Below, in pieces: positions 1 through 8,977 of a DNA stretch of 64,000 bases. Under the pieces are notes generated by a model. It did no database searches. It saw only the letters and a list, made by a program, of their open reading frames with translations, and was not told the origin of the DNA. The position numbers were made by a program, and so were the translations under genes. Every line of letters starts with the position of its first letter. Position 1 is the first letter of the stretch. The stretch is from DATKUC01 sp964553615 (lineage in GTDB: Bacteria > Spirochaetota > Spirochaetia > DSM-27196 > DATKUC01). The stretch lies in NCBI GenBank assembly GCA_964553615.1, contig CAZKMA010000011.1, positions 1 to 64,000 on the forward strand, written 5' to 3'.

Positions 1-410
1 CTCATTCCTGACCTCCCAGGACTACCCCTGCGACATCACCACGGTGGTGGAACCCGAAGGCCAGACTATCCTCACCATGACTCACTCCCTGATGCGCCGT
101 GGGGGCTCAATGACCCGCGCTCAGCGTGAGCGCATGAATCGAAAGTACCGGGTGTGGACCGGTTGCTGCGTCACCGGCTCAAAGAGCACACCCGGGAGAC
201 GATCGCCTTCGGGCGCAACGCAACCATGCAGATGCACCGGGCGTGGATCTTTGCCTGTGATCACAACTGTCGAAGGGAGTATCGGGTCAAGCAGCCCGAG
301 CTCGGGTGTCATGCAGAGCAGGGGGCAGTGAGTCCTCAGGTAGTACGCAGGGTATGGGTGGCAGAGCTTGCAACCCCGCCGGTACTGCGACGGACAGAGC
401 GGCAGCTCCA
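1..410 (+). pseudogene. Frameshifted protein remnant, possibly transposase-derived
   Basis: Two plus-strand frames carry what looks like one interrupted protein. The first frame reads from the window edge to about position 155 and is rich in Arg, with a M-T-R-A-Q-R-E-R-M-N-R stretch. The second continues from about 154 to about 410, with a C-D-H-N-C-R-R-E-Y-R segment near its middle. Both have regular, non-random composition, but neither is intact, and there is no start or ribosome site for the second. The basic character and broken state suggest a decayed mobile-element protein, but I do not recognise the family and the 5' part lies outside the window. It could also be a decayed host gene. 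Confidence 0.3.
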
Positions 411-536
411 TTCATGTTCCCTCATTTGCCCTGCGGGATCTACTCAACGGATATCAACACGCTGCGTGATACTTCAGAATTATACTGTCGGGCGGTCAGG
501 AACCATGGTAATATATACTTACAGGGGGAAAGCAAC

Positions 537-746
537 ATGGTAAGCTTCATGGAAAACCTTGGCGAGGCGGCCGGCGACATTTGGCGTACGCTTGAGCTTA
601 GTGAAGGTCCTCTTACCACGACACAGATCAAGAATAAGACTGAACTTCCCGACAGCCTCCTCTACGCTGGCTTGGGTTGGCTTGCGCGAGAGGGTAAGAT
701 CCGTTTCGGCGGCAAAGGCAGGAAAATAGAGGTCTCGCTCACATAA
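537..746 (+). CDS. Small winged helix-turn-helix protein (DUF2582-like)
   Basis: A 69-residue protein. The pattern of a short helix, a turn with T-T-T-Q-I, a second helix and then G-L-G-W-L-A-R-E-G-K-I is that of the small winged-helix family seen as stand-alone proteins of about 70 residues (PF10771-type). The ATG at 537 is preferred over upstream in-frame starts because it follows a purine-rich AGGGGGAA ribosome site and gives the family's usual length. It lies 27 bases upstream of the GH13/GT5 fusion gene in the same direction, so the two may be co-transcribed. Whether it binds DNA or regulates glucan metabolism cannot be told from sequence. Confidence 0.72.
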   Translation: MVSFMENLGEAAGDIWRTLELSEGPLTTTQIKNKTELPDSLLYAGLGWLAREGKIRFGGKGRKIEVSLT

Positions 747-773
747 CGCACCCACGCGGGTAAAGGAGTCTCC

Positions 774-3700
774 ATGGTTCTCGAGGATCGGACCTCGGTC
801 TCCGGGGCGGTTGTATCGCTGCCGGATTCAAATTTGTTACTCTCAATTTCAGAGGATGAATCTGGCAACATAGAGAGCGGAGTCCGGGCCACAATTTCGC
901 GGGCATTCCAGGAAAAACGAGGCTTCACCTTTCTTCCCGACCAGCATGTCATAGAACGTCTCCGCACGGGTGCTTCCGAAGTCGATATCCAGTCGAATCT
1001 GCTCGCAATGAAGGACCACGCTATCGAGCAGGTTTCCGATGGAGACTATACTGTTGAGCGGCGGCTCAAAGATGATGCTCGTCTCACATTTCGCCTCGTC
1101 GGCGCTCTGGCGCTTCTGCATCGCGCAATCCTGGCTTCCGACAGTGAGTTGCTTGTCCAGCGGCGATACGTGCTCATTCGCGAGGCTCCGGGCACTACGG
1201 GACTGCTTGCGGAGGGATCGGGACCCCCAATAATCGCGCGTGTAGGAAAGGGACCCACATGGGTCGAGAGTCCAACGATCTACGTGCCTCTGCGGGTTTT
1301 TGATGTTACGTCGACCAAACAACCCAACACCGCCGAAACGCTCTTTGAGTCTCTTGTCCAGCTTCTGCTTACCGAAGAGCGCGCAATAGAAACGGGCTAC
1401 GCGCACACAGAACTCTTGAATCCGAGTACGCGTGCACTGTTGATCCGGCTGATGCAAGCGGTTGAGGAGGTATCGCGCTCGGGCGAACTCGAGCCGGAGG
1501 TTCCGCTTCCGAAACCTGCACCGGTAAGGCCTTTCACACCGAAAAATCGAGAGCAGTATCTTGCGGGTCTGAATGCGCGCAACAGTGGAAACGACACGGA
1601 GTTCGACTATGAAATCAATCTGAAGACGCTGGATGCGCTGCAACGTCTCGCACGGAGATACCGGAGCGCCGGCGATAGAAAATCGCTGAGGGAGGTGCTT
1701 CGCATTCTGGTTGCCGCATCCGGCCATGATCTTCACGAGGTTCGAGATCGGGCGAACATTATGCTCGAACGGGTGTTTGCTCCGAAGGACTATGATGCTC
1801 CGCTCGCATCCACGTTCACGGGTCTCTCGGCGGGCGACTCACACCATTTCAGCTTCCCGCTTGCCACCGGAAAAGCGACATACGTTCTGCGGATTTTCAG
1901 GGCGCGCCCGGTGGATGGGGTGTTAGTGGACTCGGACATTTCCTACGAGGATGTCGAGCTCACGCGGGACAATGATCGTGGAGTCTATGTCGCGGACCAC
2001 ACGTTTTCCGAACTCGGACGGTTCGACTATCTTGTCTATCGTAAGACAAGCAAGTCATTTCAGTGGCTTACACAGCGGCGGTGCAGCGGTCGGATCAACG
2101 TCATTCCCGATGTTGCCGGAGAGATCGTCCTCGAGATCTTTCCTGATATTCATGGTCACTCCCGCACGTACTGGCGTGACGCGAACGGGCACCCGGGACT
2201 GGTCTACAATGAGAGCGGAGAGATAATTCGACTCGGGAGATTTTCCGATATTACCGCACATCTGGATGACCTGAAGACCCGATACCGCATCACCGCGATT
2301 TATCTGTTGGGCGTGCAGCAACGCGGATCGAATCGGGAAGACTGGGCACCGGAAGCGACTTCCCCATCGCCCTTTGCTCCGATGAGCCTGACCGCTATCG
2401 ATAAGACGCTCGGTGGTGAAGACGATTTTCGTGAGCTCGTCGACACTGCACATTCACTCGGAATCCGCATCATTGTTGATACGATCCCGCATCTGAACAG
2501 GAAGGCAACGGAAATTCCTGACGACTGGAGAGTGCACTGCTACGACGGAAACGGAAATCTTGTGGTACGGGCATCGACGGACGGCAGATTCGGCAGCTGG
2601 AACGACGGTGCGCTCATGAACTATCGGAAATTCGAGGTGTGGGAATGGCTGGCGAACTCGGTCGTGAAGCTTATCAAGGAGTTCGGAATAGACGGTATCC
2701 GATTCGACTCTGCTCATTCAGTTCCGATAATGATGAAGAAGAACAACTACCCCTTCCAGTTCGGTCACGGCCGCTCTGTGGACGAGCTTGTCGAAGGGTC
2801 GATCATTCTCAATGATCGCGAAAACGACCAGTTCATCACTACCGGGTACTACGACTGCGCCTGCAGAGAGCTCATCGCGAACCCTTTTCAGAACTATCTG
2901 ATAGGAGCAATCCACACTGCCCTGGAGGAGACCGGCAAGACTTTCTTCGTCTATCTTGCCGAGTGTTATTGGGGCCGCGAACGCTACCTCTCGAAAAGCG
3001 GAATTATTCCGTACAACTCGGCGCTGTTCAAGATCTGCGAGAACATTGTTCACGGAAAAACGGATGTTCGCGAAATCTATCACTTGTACGACAACTACTA
3101 TCCACAGGCTTTGTCGCCGGGCACCGAATTGCTCGGCATCCTCGGCAATCACGACGAGCGCAGGGCATTGAATACCTTCGGTCAGCGTGGGCTCGCAGCC
3201 GCGGTGGCTCTGACCAGTTTCATGAGCCACATGATCATGGACTACGAAGGCAGCGCCGAAGGAGAGGGCTGGAAGGTCTATCTCGATAACATCTATGTGA
3301 ACTGGAATCAGTTCGAATATGCTTCGCATCGAAGCGTAGATCGCTTCTATCAGAACATGTACGATTTTCACCGTGCGGATCACGGAAAGGGATACCTTGT
3401 CTGGGCAAACAACAATCAGGTAGCGGCGGCTTTGAGGTTTGCCGGGACGAGGGTGACGCTTGGACTTTTCAATTTTTCCAACGAAAACCAGTCATGTTCG
3501 GTGCAGTTCGACAACCCCATATTGCCTCTTCCGGATGACGGTTACTATCGCATCGTCGATCCGCTCTATTCGTCGGTCACGAATCACTACAATTACTACA
3601 CGGGAAGAGAATTGCGCGTTTCCCGTCTTCACACGGTAGTTTCCTACACCGATCGGGTCAAGTTTCTGACACTCGAGGTGGTTGACGATCCGGTAAAGCT

Positions 3701-5708
3701 CTACCCGGAATTTCTGCGAGACTCGTTTTTTCGCATGTGTGCTCTCGAACGCTCGTCCGATTTTCTGAGCAATTTCGCCTTTCGCGAAATCGTCGCCAAT
3801 ATCGAAACCTATGACCGTTTCATCGCCTTCACGAACAAGACGCTGATTCCGCTGTTCGACGCGCAGAACAGGCGATTCCTCGAGCTCGGTCTCAAACGGG
3901 CACTCTTCTACGCACAGCGGAACGGGATCAAGACCGGGAAGGAACTTCTCGAACTCATTGAACGGATGTGCACGGAAAACGAGAAGCGGCTTCAGGCATT
4001 GGGGTCGAGCTTGAGACTCCATAACGAACGTGGCCCGATAGTCTTCATTTCGGCGGAAGCAGAACCATTTTCCAAATACGGCGGACTCGCGAATGTAGTA
4101 TACGAACTTCCACGTGAGCTCGTGCACCTCGGAGAGGATGTCTGTGTCATCACTCCCCTCTACCGATTCGGGGATGAAAAATTCAAGCAGAAAATACAGC
4201 GTGCAATCAAGAAAAACCATGTCGCCTACACCGGAACCAACGTCAAGTTCATGATACAGGACGTGAGCTACGACGTTGGAGTACACGCCGGAGTGGTGGA
4301 CGGAGTGCGGTACTTTCTGCTCGACCACTTCGAGTTCTTTGACGGCCTGTATTGGGGTTATACTTCGGTTGAGCGAATTCGACGACGTGTGGCATTCGCA
4401 CGCGCCTGCGCGGAGGTAGTTTCCCGTTTCGATCTTCGGCCGAACTTCACGTTTACAAACGACGCCTATGCAGGTCTCTTCAACGGTATAGTCAGGCTGG
4501 ACGCTCACTACTCGAGCAGCCTTGCATTCAATCGCAATTCATTCATTCATCTCATCCACAATGGCGGCTGGCAGTATTTTGATTCTTACGAACGGCACGA
4601 AAACGGCTTCGACCTGTTCCAGCTTTTCAATCTGCCTGCCTGGAAGGCAGGGGATTTTTCAGATCCGGTGCACGGAGAAAAGCTCAACTGCATGGCCGTC
4701 GGGATTCGATGTGCGGACCGGGTAGTCACGGTGAGCCCCTCGTACGCAAAACAACTCACGGTTGCCAGCGACGGGCTGGAGCACCTGCTCGACGATGTTG
4801 TGGGAATAAATAACGCAATAGGGCGAGACTTCAGAAATCAGATGGTCAAACGGTTCAACGACTCCGGGCTGGTCAAAAACTTCTATCCTGTTCTCCAGGA
4901 GCTCATCGGGAAAGACGCAAAGCTCCGCACAAAACTGGAAAAGCGCTATCCGGAAATTCTCGCCGGGGCCAACGAGTGCGAGCACATACCGGGTAAACGG
5001 GGCGATATCGTAACCCGGGTGCGGAACAAATTGTTGATGCAGCTGCAGGAAGGACTGACCGTAGATCCTGACAAGCTGGTCTTTTCAATGATCCACCGCA
5101 TAGTCGATCAGAAGGGATTTCAGCTTCTGCTCGCGGCGTCCGAAGGTGTCTTCAGGCAGTTGGGCTATCAGGGTATCATTGCGGGTCCGGTCTCCCATGG
5201 AGACCAGAAAGCCGAAGAGATAGCCCGTGGGCTCACTATGGCTGCACAATTCTATCCGGGCACCGCTGCAGTCCACGTCGGGTTTCACGACGTGAGCATT
5301 CCGCTTCTTTCAAGCGACGTGTTTCTTATGCCATCAATGTACGAACCGGGAGGAATTTCGCAGCTCGAGGCGTTCGCCTGCGGCTGCATCGTCGTTGCCC
5401 GGGCCACGGGCGGTCTCCGAGATACGGTATTTCCCATTCGAAAGACCGGGAAAACATATTCCGGCAACGGTTTCCTCTTCACAGACTTCACTCCGACCGC
5501 TTTCTTCGATGCTATGCAGCGATGTGCAACATTCTTTAAGAATACCAAAGAGGATGACCTGCAGACCGTCCGGGAAAACGCACGCACATCCGTTGGTTAC
5601 TGGGATAGTTCTGCCATGCGCTACATCGAGGAGATATACGGATTGAAAGAGATTATCCGACCGGAAACACCCACATCCCCTTCCGGCAGGCGGCGTCGCA
5701 AGACCTGA
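774..5708 (+). CDS. Bifunctional alpha-amylase-family (GH13) / glycogen synthase (GT5) fusion
   Basis: A 1644-residue protein with two catalytic units. The N-terminal ~330 residues are unassigned; a beta-sandwich-like segment follows (~340-450). The GH13 barrel spans about 455-860 and keeps the catalytic set: G-I-R-F-D-S-A-H near residue 641 (nucleophile Asp), Y-L-A-E-C-Y-W near 726 (acid/base Glu) and G-N-H-D-E-R near 790 (third Asp). The GT5 unit starts near 1088 with F-S-K-Y-G-G-L, the ADP-glucose binding motif, and has the late E-P-G-G-I-S-Q-L-E motif near 1522, so it looks like an active retaining glycogen/starch synthase. The start has an AAAGGAG site. Cytoplasmic glycogen synthesis or remodelling is inferred; the GH13 specificity (hydrolase or transferase) is open. 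Confidence 0.9.
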   Translation: MVLEDRTSVSGAVVSLPDSNLLLSISEDESGNIESGVRATISRAFQEKRGFTFLPDQHVIERLRTGASEVDIQSNLLAMKDHAIEQVSDGDYTVERRLKDDARLTFRLVGALALLHRAILASDSELLVQRRYVLIREAPGTTGLLAEGSGPPIIARVGKGPTWVESPTIYVPLRVFDVTSTKQPNTAETLFESLVQLLLTEERAIETGYAHTELLNPSTRALLIRLMQAVEEVSRSGELEPEVPLPKPAPVRPFTPKNREQYLAGLNARNSGNDTEFDYEINLKTLDALQRLARRYRSAGDRKSLREVLRILVAASGHDLHEVRDRANIMLERVFAPKDYDAPLASTFTGLSAGDSHHFSFPLATGKATYVLRIFRARPVDGVLVDSDISYEDVELTRDNDRGVYVADHTFSELGRFDYLVYRKTSKSFQWLTQRRCSGRINVIPDVAGEIVLEIFPDIHGHSRTYWRDANGHPGLVYNESGEIIRLGRFSDITAHLDDLKTRYRITAIYLLGVQQRGSNREDWAPEATSPSPFAPMSLTAIDKTLGGEDDFRELVDTAHSLGIRIIVDTIPHLNRKATEIPDDWRVHCYDGNGNLVVRASTDGRFGSWNDGALMNYRKFEVWEWLANSVVKLIKEFGIDGIRFDSAHSVPIMMKKNNYPFQFGHGRSVDELVEGSIILNDRENDQFITTGYYDCACRELIANPFQNYLIGAIHTALEETGKTFFVYLAECYWGRERYLSKSGIIPYNSALFKICENIVHGKTDVREIYHLYDNYYPQALSPGTELLGILGNHDERRALNTFGQRGLAAAVALTSFMSHMIMDYEGSAEGEGWKVYLDNIYVNWNQFEYASHRSVDRFYQNMYDFHRADHGKGYLVWANNNQVAAALRFAGTRVTLGLFNFSNENQSCSVQFDNPILPLPDDGYYRIVDPLYSSVTNHYNYYTGRELRVSRLHTVVSYTDRVKFLTLEVVDDPVKLYPEFLRDSFFRMCALERSSDFLSNFAFREIVANIETYDRFIAFTNKTLIPLFDAQNRRFLELGLKRALFYAQRNGIKTGKELLELIERMCTENEKRLQALGSSLRLHNERGPIVFISAEAEPFSKYGGLANVVYELPRELVHLGEDVCVITPLYRFGDEKFKQKIQRAIKKNHVAYTGTNVKFMIQDVSYDVGVHAGVVDGVRYFLLDHFEFFDGLYWGYTSVERIRRRVAFARACAEVVSRFDLRPNFTFTNDAYAGLFNGIVRLDAHYSSSLAFNRNSFIHLIHNGGWQYFDSYERHENGFDLFQLFNLPAWKAGDFSDPVHGEKLNCMAVGIRCADRVVTVSPSYAKQLTVASDGLEHLLDDVVGINNAIGRDFRNQMVKRFNDSGLVKNFYPVLQELIGKDAKLRTKLEKRYPEILAGANECEHIPGKRGDIVTRVRNKLLMQLQEGLTVDPDKLVFSMIHRIVDQKGFQLLLAASEGVFRQLGYQGIIAGPVSHGDQKAEEIARGLTMAAQFYPGTAAVHVGFHDVSIPLLSSDVFLMPSMYEPGGISQLEAFACGCIVVARATGGLRDTVFPIRKTGKTYSGNGFLFTDFTPTAFFDAMQRCATFFKNTKEDDLQTVRENARTSVGYWDSSAMRYIEEIYGLKEIIRPETPTSPSGRRRRKT

Positions 5709-5852
5709 CGGGATCGATAACTTCGGCATCCGTGGCACCCATGACAATAGGTGCGAAACCTGCAGCCGCTCGGATTCCGGCCGTTCTTCTGCAACAGTTA
5801 TCACGTGAGAAGCCCCGCCGGCGCGAAGATCCGTCAACACGGTCCGTTATAC

Positions 5853-6926
5853 TCACAGAGACCGAACTGAATCTCGTTCGACGAGCGAAGGCCGGATGAC
5901 CGTCTGGCTGACAATGTGCTGATCCGGATGAAGAATCCTGTTCAGCAGGGTGTCTGTTGCCATTTCGCCCATGAGAAAACTCGGATGATCGATCGTGGTC
6001 AGCGATATGCGCTCGAGGCGGGCAAAAGGTGAATTATCGTACCCGATGACCGATATGTCTTGCGGGATTCGAATTTTCCGGGCCTCGGCGGCGCGGATCA
6101 GGGCGAGTGCCTCTTCGTCATTGCCGCAGATAAATGCCGTCGGGAGCTCATCAGTTTTCGTGAACACTCTCTCGGCGCTCTGTTGCGCTTCACTCGACGG
6201 CCCCTGTCCCCGGAATCCAATGTCCCAGCCCGCCGCTATGTCGCCCCCCCTTTCGCGAAAATAGGCGCGCGCGCCCTCAATCCTGGACCTCTTTACCCGA
6301 TAGTCATGCTGATAGAACGCTCCAATCCGGCGGTGCCCCCTCTTCCATAGATATTCGGCTGCAAGCCGCCCGCCGTACTTTTCATCCAGGCCGACACAGC
6401 TGAATTCGGTCTTGCCGAAATTACCGTCGATCAGCACAACCGGAATCCCCAGTGAATCGATCTCATGAAGCAAGTCGGCGTTCGATCCATGGTCTCCCAT
6501 GTCCACTGGTTCCACAATCAATCCGTCTACTCCCTTGCGCTGCAGATTCGTCAGGATGTCCCGCTCCTTCTTCAAGTCGTACTCGGACTGCCCGAGCAGG
6601 AGATGGAAACCTCTGCGATAGAGAACGTGATCGCACCCCTGCATGATATCGGGGAATATATACGAACCGGAGAAAAAACAGACAAAACCAATGTTGGTGG
6701 ACAAATGGGACCGGGATACGGGAGATCGGCAGAAAGTACCAATACCCTTTATGGTCTCGACCCAGCCGTCCCGAACAAGATTCCGAATGGCCTGGCGAAC
6801 TGAGTTCCGCGAAATGCTGAACTGTTCGCAGAGCTGATTTTCTGATGGCAGTTTCTCACCTGCAACTATCCGGTTTTCGGCGATGCTTTCACGTATCCAG
6901 GTTTCGACAAGTTCATATTTTTTCAT
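5853..6926 (-). CDS. AraR-like transcriptional repressor (GntR HTH + LacI-type sugar-binding domain)
   Basis: A 357-residue regulator. Residues 1-70 form a GntR winged helix (G-E-K-L-P-S-E-N-Q-L, then S-R-N-S-V-R-Q-A-I-R), and residues ~80-350 are a periplasmic-binding-protein fold of the LacI/GalR kind (D-G-L-I-V-E-P, I-G-Y-D-N-S-P-F-A). This combination is typical of AraR, the arabinose repressor of Firmicutes. Start at 6926 is chosen for its CAGGAAT ribosome site; a longer reading from 6965 has none. It is divergent from a sugar ABC transporter, whose upstream region holds a GTACAA-N-TTGTAC palindrome resembling AraR-type boxes. Likely a sugar-responsive repressor of that operon; the ligand is unknown. 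Confidence 0.85.
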   Translation of the reverse strand: MKKYELVETWIRESIAENRIVAGEKLPSENQLCEQFSISRNSVRQAIRNLVRDGWVETIKGIGTFCRSPVSRSHLSTNIGFVCFFSGSYIFPDIMQGCDHVLYRRGFHLLLGQSEYDLKKERDILTNLQRKGVDGLIVEPVDMGDHGSNADLLHEIDSLGIPVVLIDGNFGKTEFSCVGLDEKYGGRLAAEYLWKRGHRRIGAFYQHDYRVKRSRIEGARAYFRERGGDIAAGWDIGFRGQGPSSEAQQSAERVFTKTDELPTAFICGNDEEALALIRAAEARKIRIPQDISVIGYDNSPFARLERISLTTIDHPSFLMGEMATDTLLNRILHPDQHIVSQTVIRPSLVERDSVRSL

Positions 6927-7131
6927 CCCGAGATTCCTGTTGGTACAGCGTATTCCACTTTTCAACCATACGCCGCATCGTGTCAGGTGTCAAATATTCG
7001 CCGGAGCACTGCCGGAAGGCCGGACCGGGCGCCGGCGTGATCGACTGCGGGCGACCCCTGCGGGCGATTCTCGGCTTTGCAGGGACATGCGGAGTATTCA
7101 GACTTTAGACAACGGCGGCATCCTCTTTTTC

Positions 7132-7160
7132 TTGCCCGCATGCGTACGGCATGATATCAT
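7132..7160 (+). promoter_or_regulatory. Candidate sigma-70 promoter of the ABC transporter operon
   Basis: TTGCCC at 7132-7137 and TATCAT at 7155-7160 are separated by 17 bases, matching four of six bases at each hexamer. The position, just upstream of a repressor-like palindrome and in the direction of the transporter genes, supports it. It was found by eye only. Confidence 0.4.
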
Positions 7161-7174
7161 TCTGAATGTGATTG

Positions 7175-7187
7175 GTACAAGTTGTAC
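7175..7187. promoter_or_regulatory. Candidate AraR-type operator palindrome
   Basis: GTACAA-G-TTGTAC is a perfect inverted repeat with a one-base centre. It begins 14 bases after the candidate -10, where a repressor would block transcription start. GTAC-centred dyads are typical of AraR operators, and an AraR-like repressor is encoded next door. Confidence 0.45.
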
Positions 7188-7474
7188 TGCATCCCTGTCG
7201 CCGGCATGTGGATCGGTGTGCGCAAGGGGACCCCAACCAAAAAAGCCGACGCTCCCATCTCATGCGTGGTCTGCGAAACAGCATCCAGAGTCCCATCGGC
7301 GTACAGCGCTCGAGAAAATGCTCCAACATGGCGTACGACAGGAAGCGGCTCCACGAGTACATGCATCAGCGCATTGCGGAATCCCACGATAGGAGGCAAG
7401 AAAAAGTCACTATGATTACCGTGTTTCCGAAGAATGTTTTTTTTCGGTTTCTTTCGTCGGCAAAAGGAGAAAAT

Positions 7475-8815
7475 ATGCGACGCAGAAGGATGATCGTGAT
7501 TCTTATCATCGCTGCCGCCCTGTTGAGCGGCGGGCAGATGGTGTTTGCAAACGGCGCCAAGGAGGCGAGCGCCGCCGGTGGCCAGACTGGGGGAACACTC
7601 ACTTTCTGGAACATGCCGTTCGTTACGCAGGAGGTTTCACCGGACTACGTGAAGCAATGGCTTACGAACGCAAAAACAGCGCTCCCGAACTACAAGGTGA
7701 GCGACTTTTTTGGACCGGGCGACTACGGAAAACAGAGAGACAAGTTCCTTATTCAGTCGTCCAGTGGTTCACCGGATGTTATTGAGGGGCTTCTGGAAGA
7801 CGTTGCCGTATACGTGCAAAAGGGCGATATCGAGCCACTGGATTCGTATTTCAACGGCTGGTCGGAAAAGAGTCAGTTCGTAGATGCTACCCTGAAACCG
7901 CTCACAATCAAGGGAAAGCTCTGGGGTATTCCCTACAATACCAATGCCAGAGGACTGGTCTACCGAAAGGATGTTCTGGACAAATACAATCTGTCTGTTC
8001 CCAAGACCTGGAGTGACCTGATCAATGTTGCACAGCAGATAACGAAGGACAGCAACAAGCAGATGTACGGCCTCTTCCTCTGCACCAAGGTAGGTGACCC
8101 GCGTGCACCTCAGGAGTTCATCTCGTGGTATTACCAGGTAAGCGGCGGCAAGAATATGTTTTCGGTGACCGACGGACAGAAGACGTACAACGCGACGGTT
8201 GATCAGCTCGATAAGATACTGACGCTGTACAGCAAGGTCTTTGTCGGTGACAATCCAGCGGCAGACCCAGCTGAGCGTGGCAACGGATGGCCATCGGAAG
8301 ATCCGGGATATACATCCGGAAAATGGGCAATGGCACCCGAGGGTCCGTGGCTCTGGGGACGGCGAAAGGGTGACCCAACCGCGCAAAAGATCCTGGACAA
8401 CTCGGTCGTAACCTCATTGCCGATTCCTGACGGCGGCGGCCCCGGCACATACCTTGAAGTGAAAGCGATAATGATGAATCATTACGCGAAAGACAAGGCA
8501 GGTGCATGGAAGCTGATCAAGTACATCACGTCCAAAGAGAACATGGGGAACTGGATGGCAAGTTCCGGTGGAATCCCAGCCCGCAAGGATTCTCTCGAGC
8601 TACCCGTGTTCCAGGGGCCGCTCGGCAAATGGATCAAGATGTTTGCCGCTATTCTTCCGGAGGCGACCGCGCAGGCTCCCATTAACTGGGGTCCTGTCAG
8701 CGAAGCGAACATGCGCGCGGTCAACTACGTAATCTACGGACAGAAGTCCCCGCACGACGCAGCACAATGGCTGCACGACACAGTCAGCGGCTTGCTCAAG
8801 AGCGGCCAGATCTGA
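7475..8815 (+). CDS. ABC sugar transporter, extracellular solute-binding protein (family 1)
   Basis: A 446-residue secreted binding protein. A basic start, a hydrophobic stretch and the F-A-N-G-A-K-E junction form a signal peptide of about 26 residues in spirochaete style; there is no lipobox Cys. The mature part has the usual family-1 pattern (D-V-I-E-G-L, W-G-I-P-Y-N-T-N-A, P-E-G-P-W). The ATG at 7475 follows AAAGGAG; a longer frame from 7172 has no ribosome site and would bury the signal peptide. It is the first gene of a three-gene importer operon with the two permeases downstream; no ATPase is present, so a shared MsiK-like ATPase elsewhere is likely. The substrate is probably a sugar or oligosaccharide, unresolved. 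Confidence 0.88.
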   Translation: MRRRRMIVILIIAAALLSGGQMVFANGAKEASAAGGQTGGTLTFWNMPFVTQEVSPDYVKQWLTNAKTALPNYKVSDFFGPGDYGKQRDKFLIQSSSGSPDVIEGLLEDVAVYVQKGDIEPLDSYFNGWSEKSQFVDATLKPLTIKGKLWGIPYNTNARGLVYRKDVLDKYNLSVPKTWSDLINVAQQITKDSNKQMYGLFLCTKVGDPRAPQEFISWYYQVSGGKNMFSVTDGQKTYNATVDQLDKILTLYSKVFVGDNPAADPAERGNGWPSEDPGYTSGKWAMAPEGPWLWGRRKGDPTAQKILDNSVVTSLPIPDGGGPGTYLEVKAIMMNHYAKDKAGAWKLIKYITSKENMGNWMASSGGIPARKDSLELPVFQGPLGKWIKMFAAILPEATAQAPINWGPVSEANMRAVNYVIYGQKSPHDAAQWLHDTVSGLLKSGQI

Positions 8816-8835
8816 CAGTTCCGAGCGAATAATGT

Positions 8836-8871
8836 CCGGTCCGGTCTGTGTTTCCGCGCAGATCGGACCGG
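8836..8871 (+). repeat. Inverted repeat (hairpin) after the solute-binding protein gene
   Basis: Arms 8836-8848 and 8859-8871 pair over 13 bases with one G-T pair around a 10-base loop. There is no T-tract, so it is more likely an mRNA-stabilising or processing hairpin than a simple terminator. Confidence 0.5.
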
Positions 8872-8890
8872 CAGTTCCGCCGATACAACC

Positions 8891-8916
8891 GGCAACACGC
8901 CGTTTTGCGTGTTGCC
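8891..8916 (+). repeat. Perfect 10-base-pair hairpin before the permease gene
   Basis: GGCAACACGC at 8891-8900 and its exact complement at 8907-8916 flank a six-base loop. With the hairpin at 8836-8871 it forms a double structure in the 162-base gap between binding protein and permease, a layout often linked to higher expression of the binding protein than of the permeases. Confidence 0.55.
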
Positions 8917-8977
8917 GGTCGAGGAAAGATCGGCAGGGTCCATTGCGGATATGCCTGCCAGAGACAGGAGCCGACAG

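Larger units (their letters stand above)
6927..7474. other. 548-base divergent intergenic region
   Basis: This is the space between the AraR-like repressor and the sugar-binding protein gene. I find no convincing reading frame with a ribosome site; long plus-strand frames through it are low-complexity and unlike proteins. It holds a promoter-like pair at 7132-7160 and a palindrome at 7175-7187, annotated separately, which would leave a ~300-base 5' leader on the transporter mRNA. A GTACA half-site also lies at about 6943, just upstream of the repressor start. Confidence 0.5.

Noticed and set aside
849..1736. A 295-residue minus-strand frame inside the GH13/GT5 gene.
   Set aside because: It is a codon-shadow of the real gene with no ribosome site, rich in Arg and Cys.
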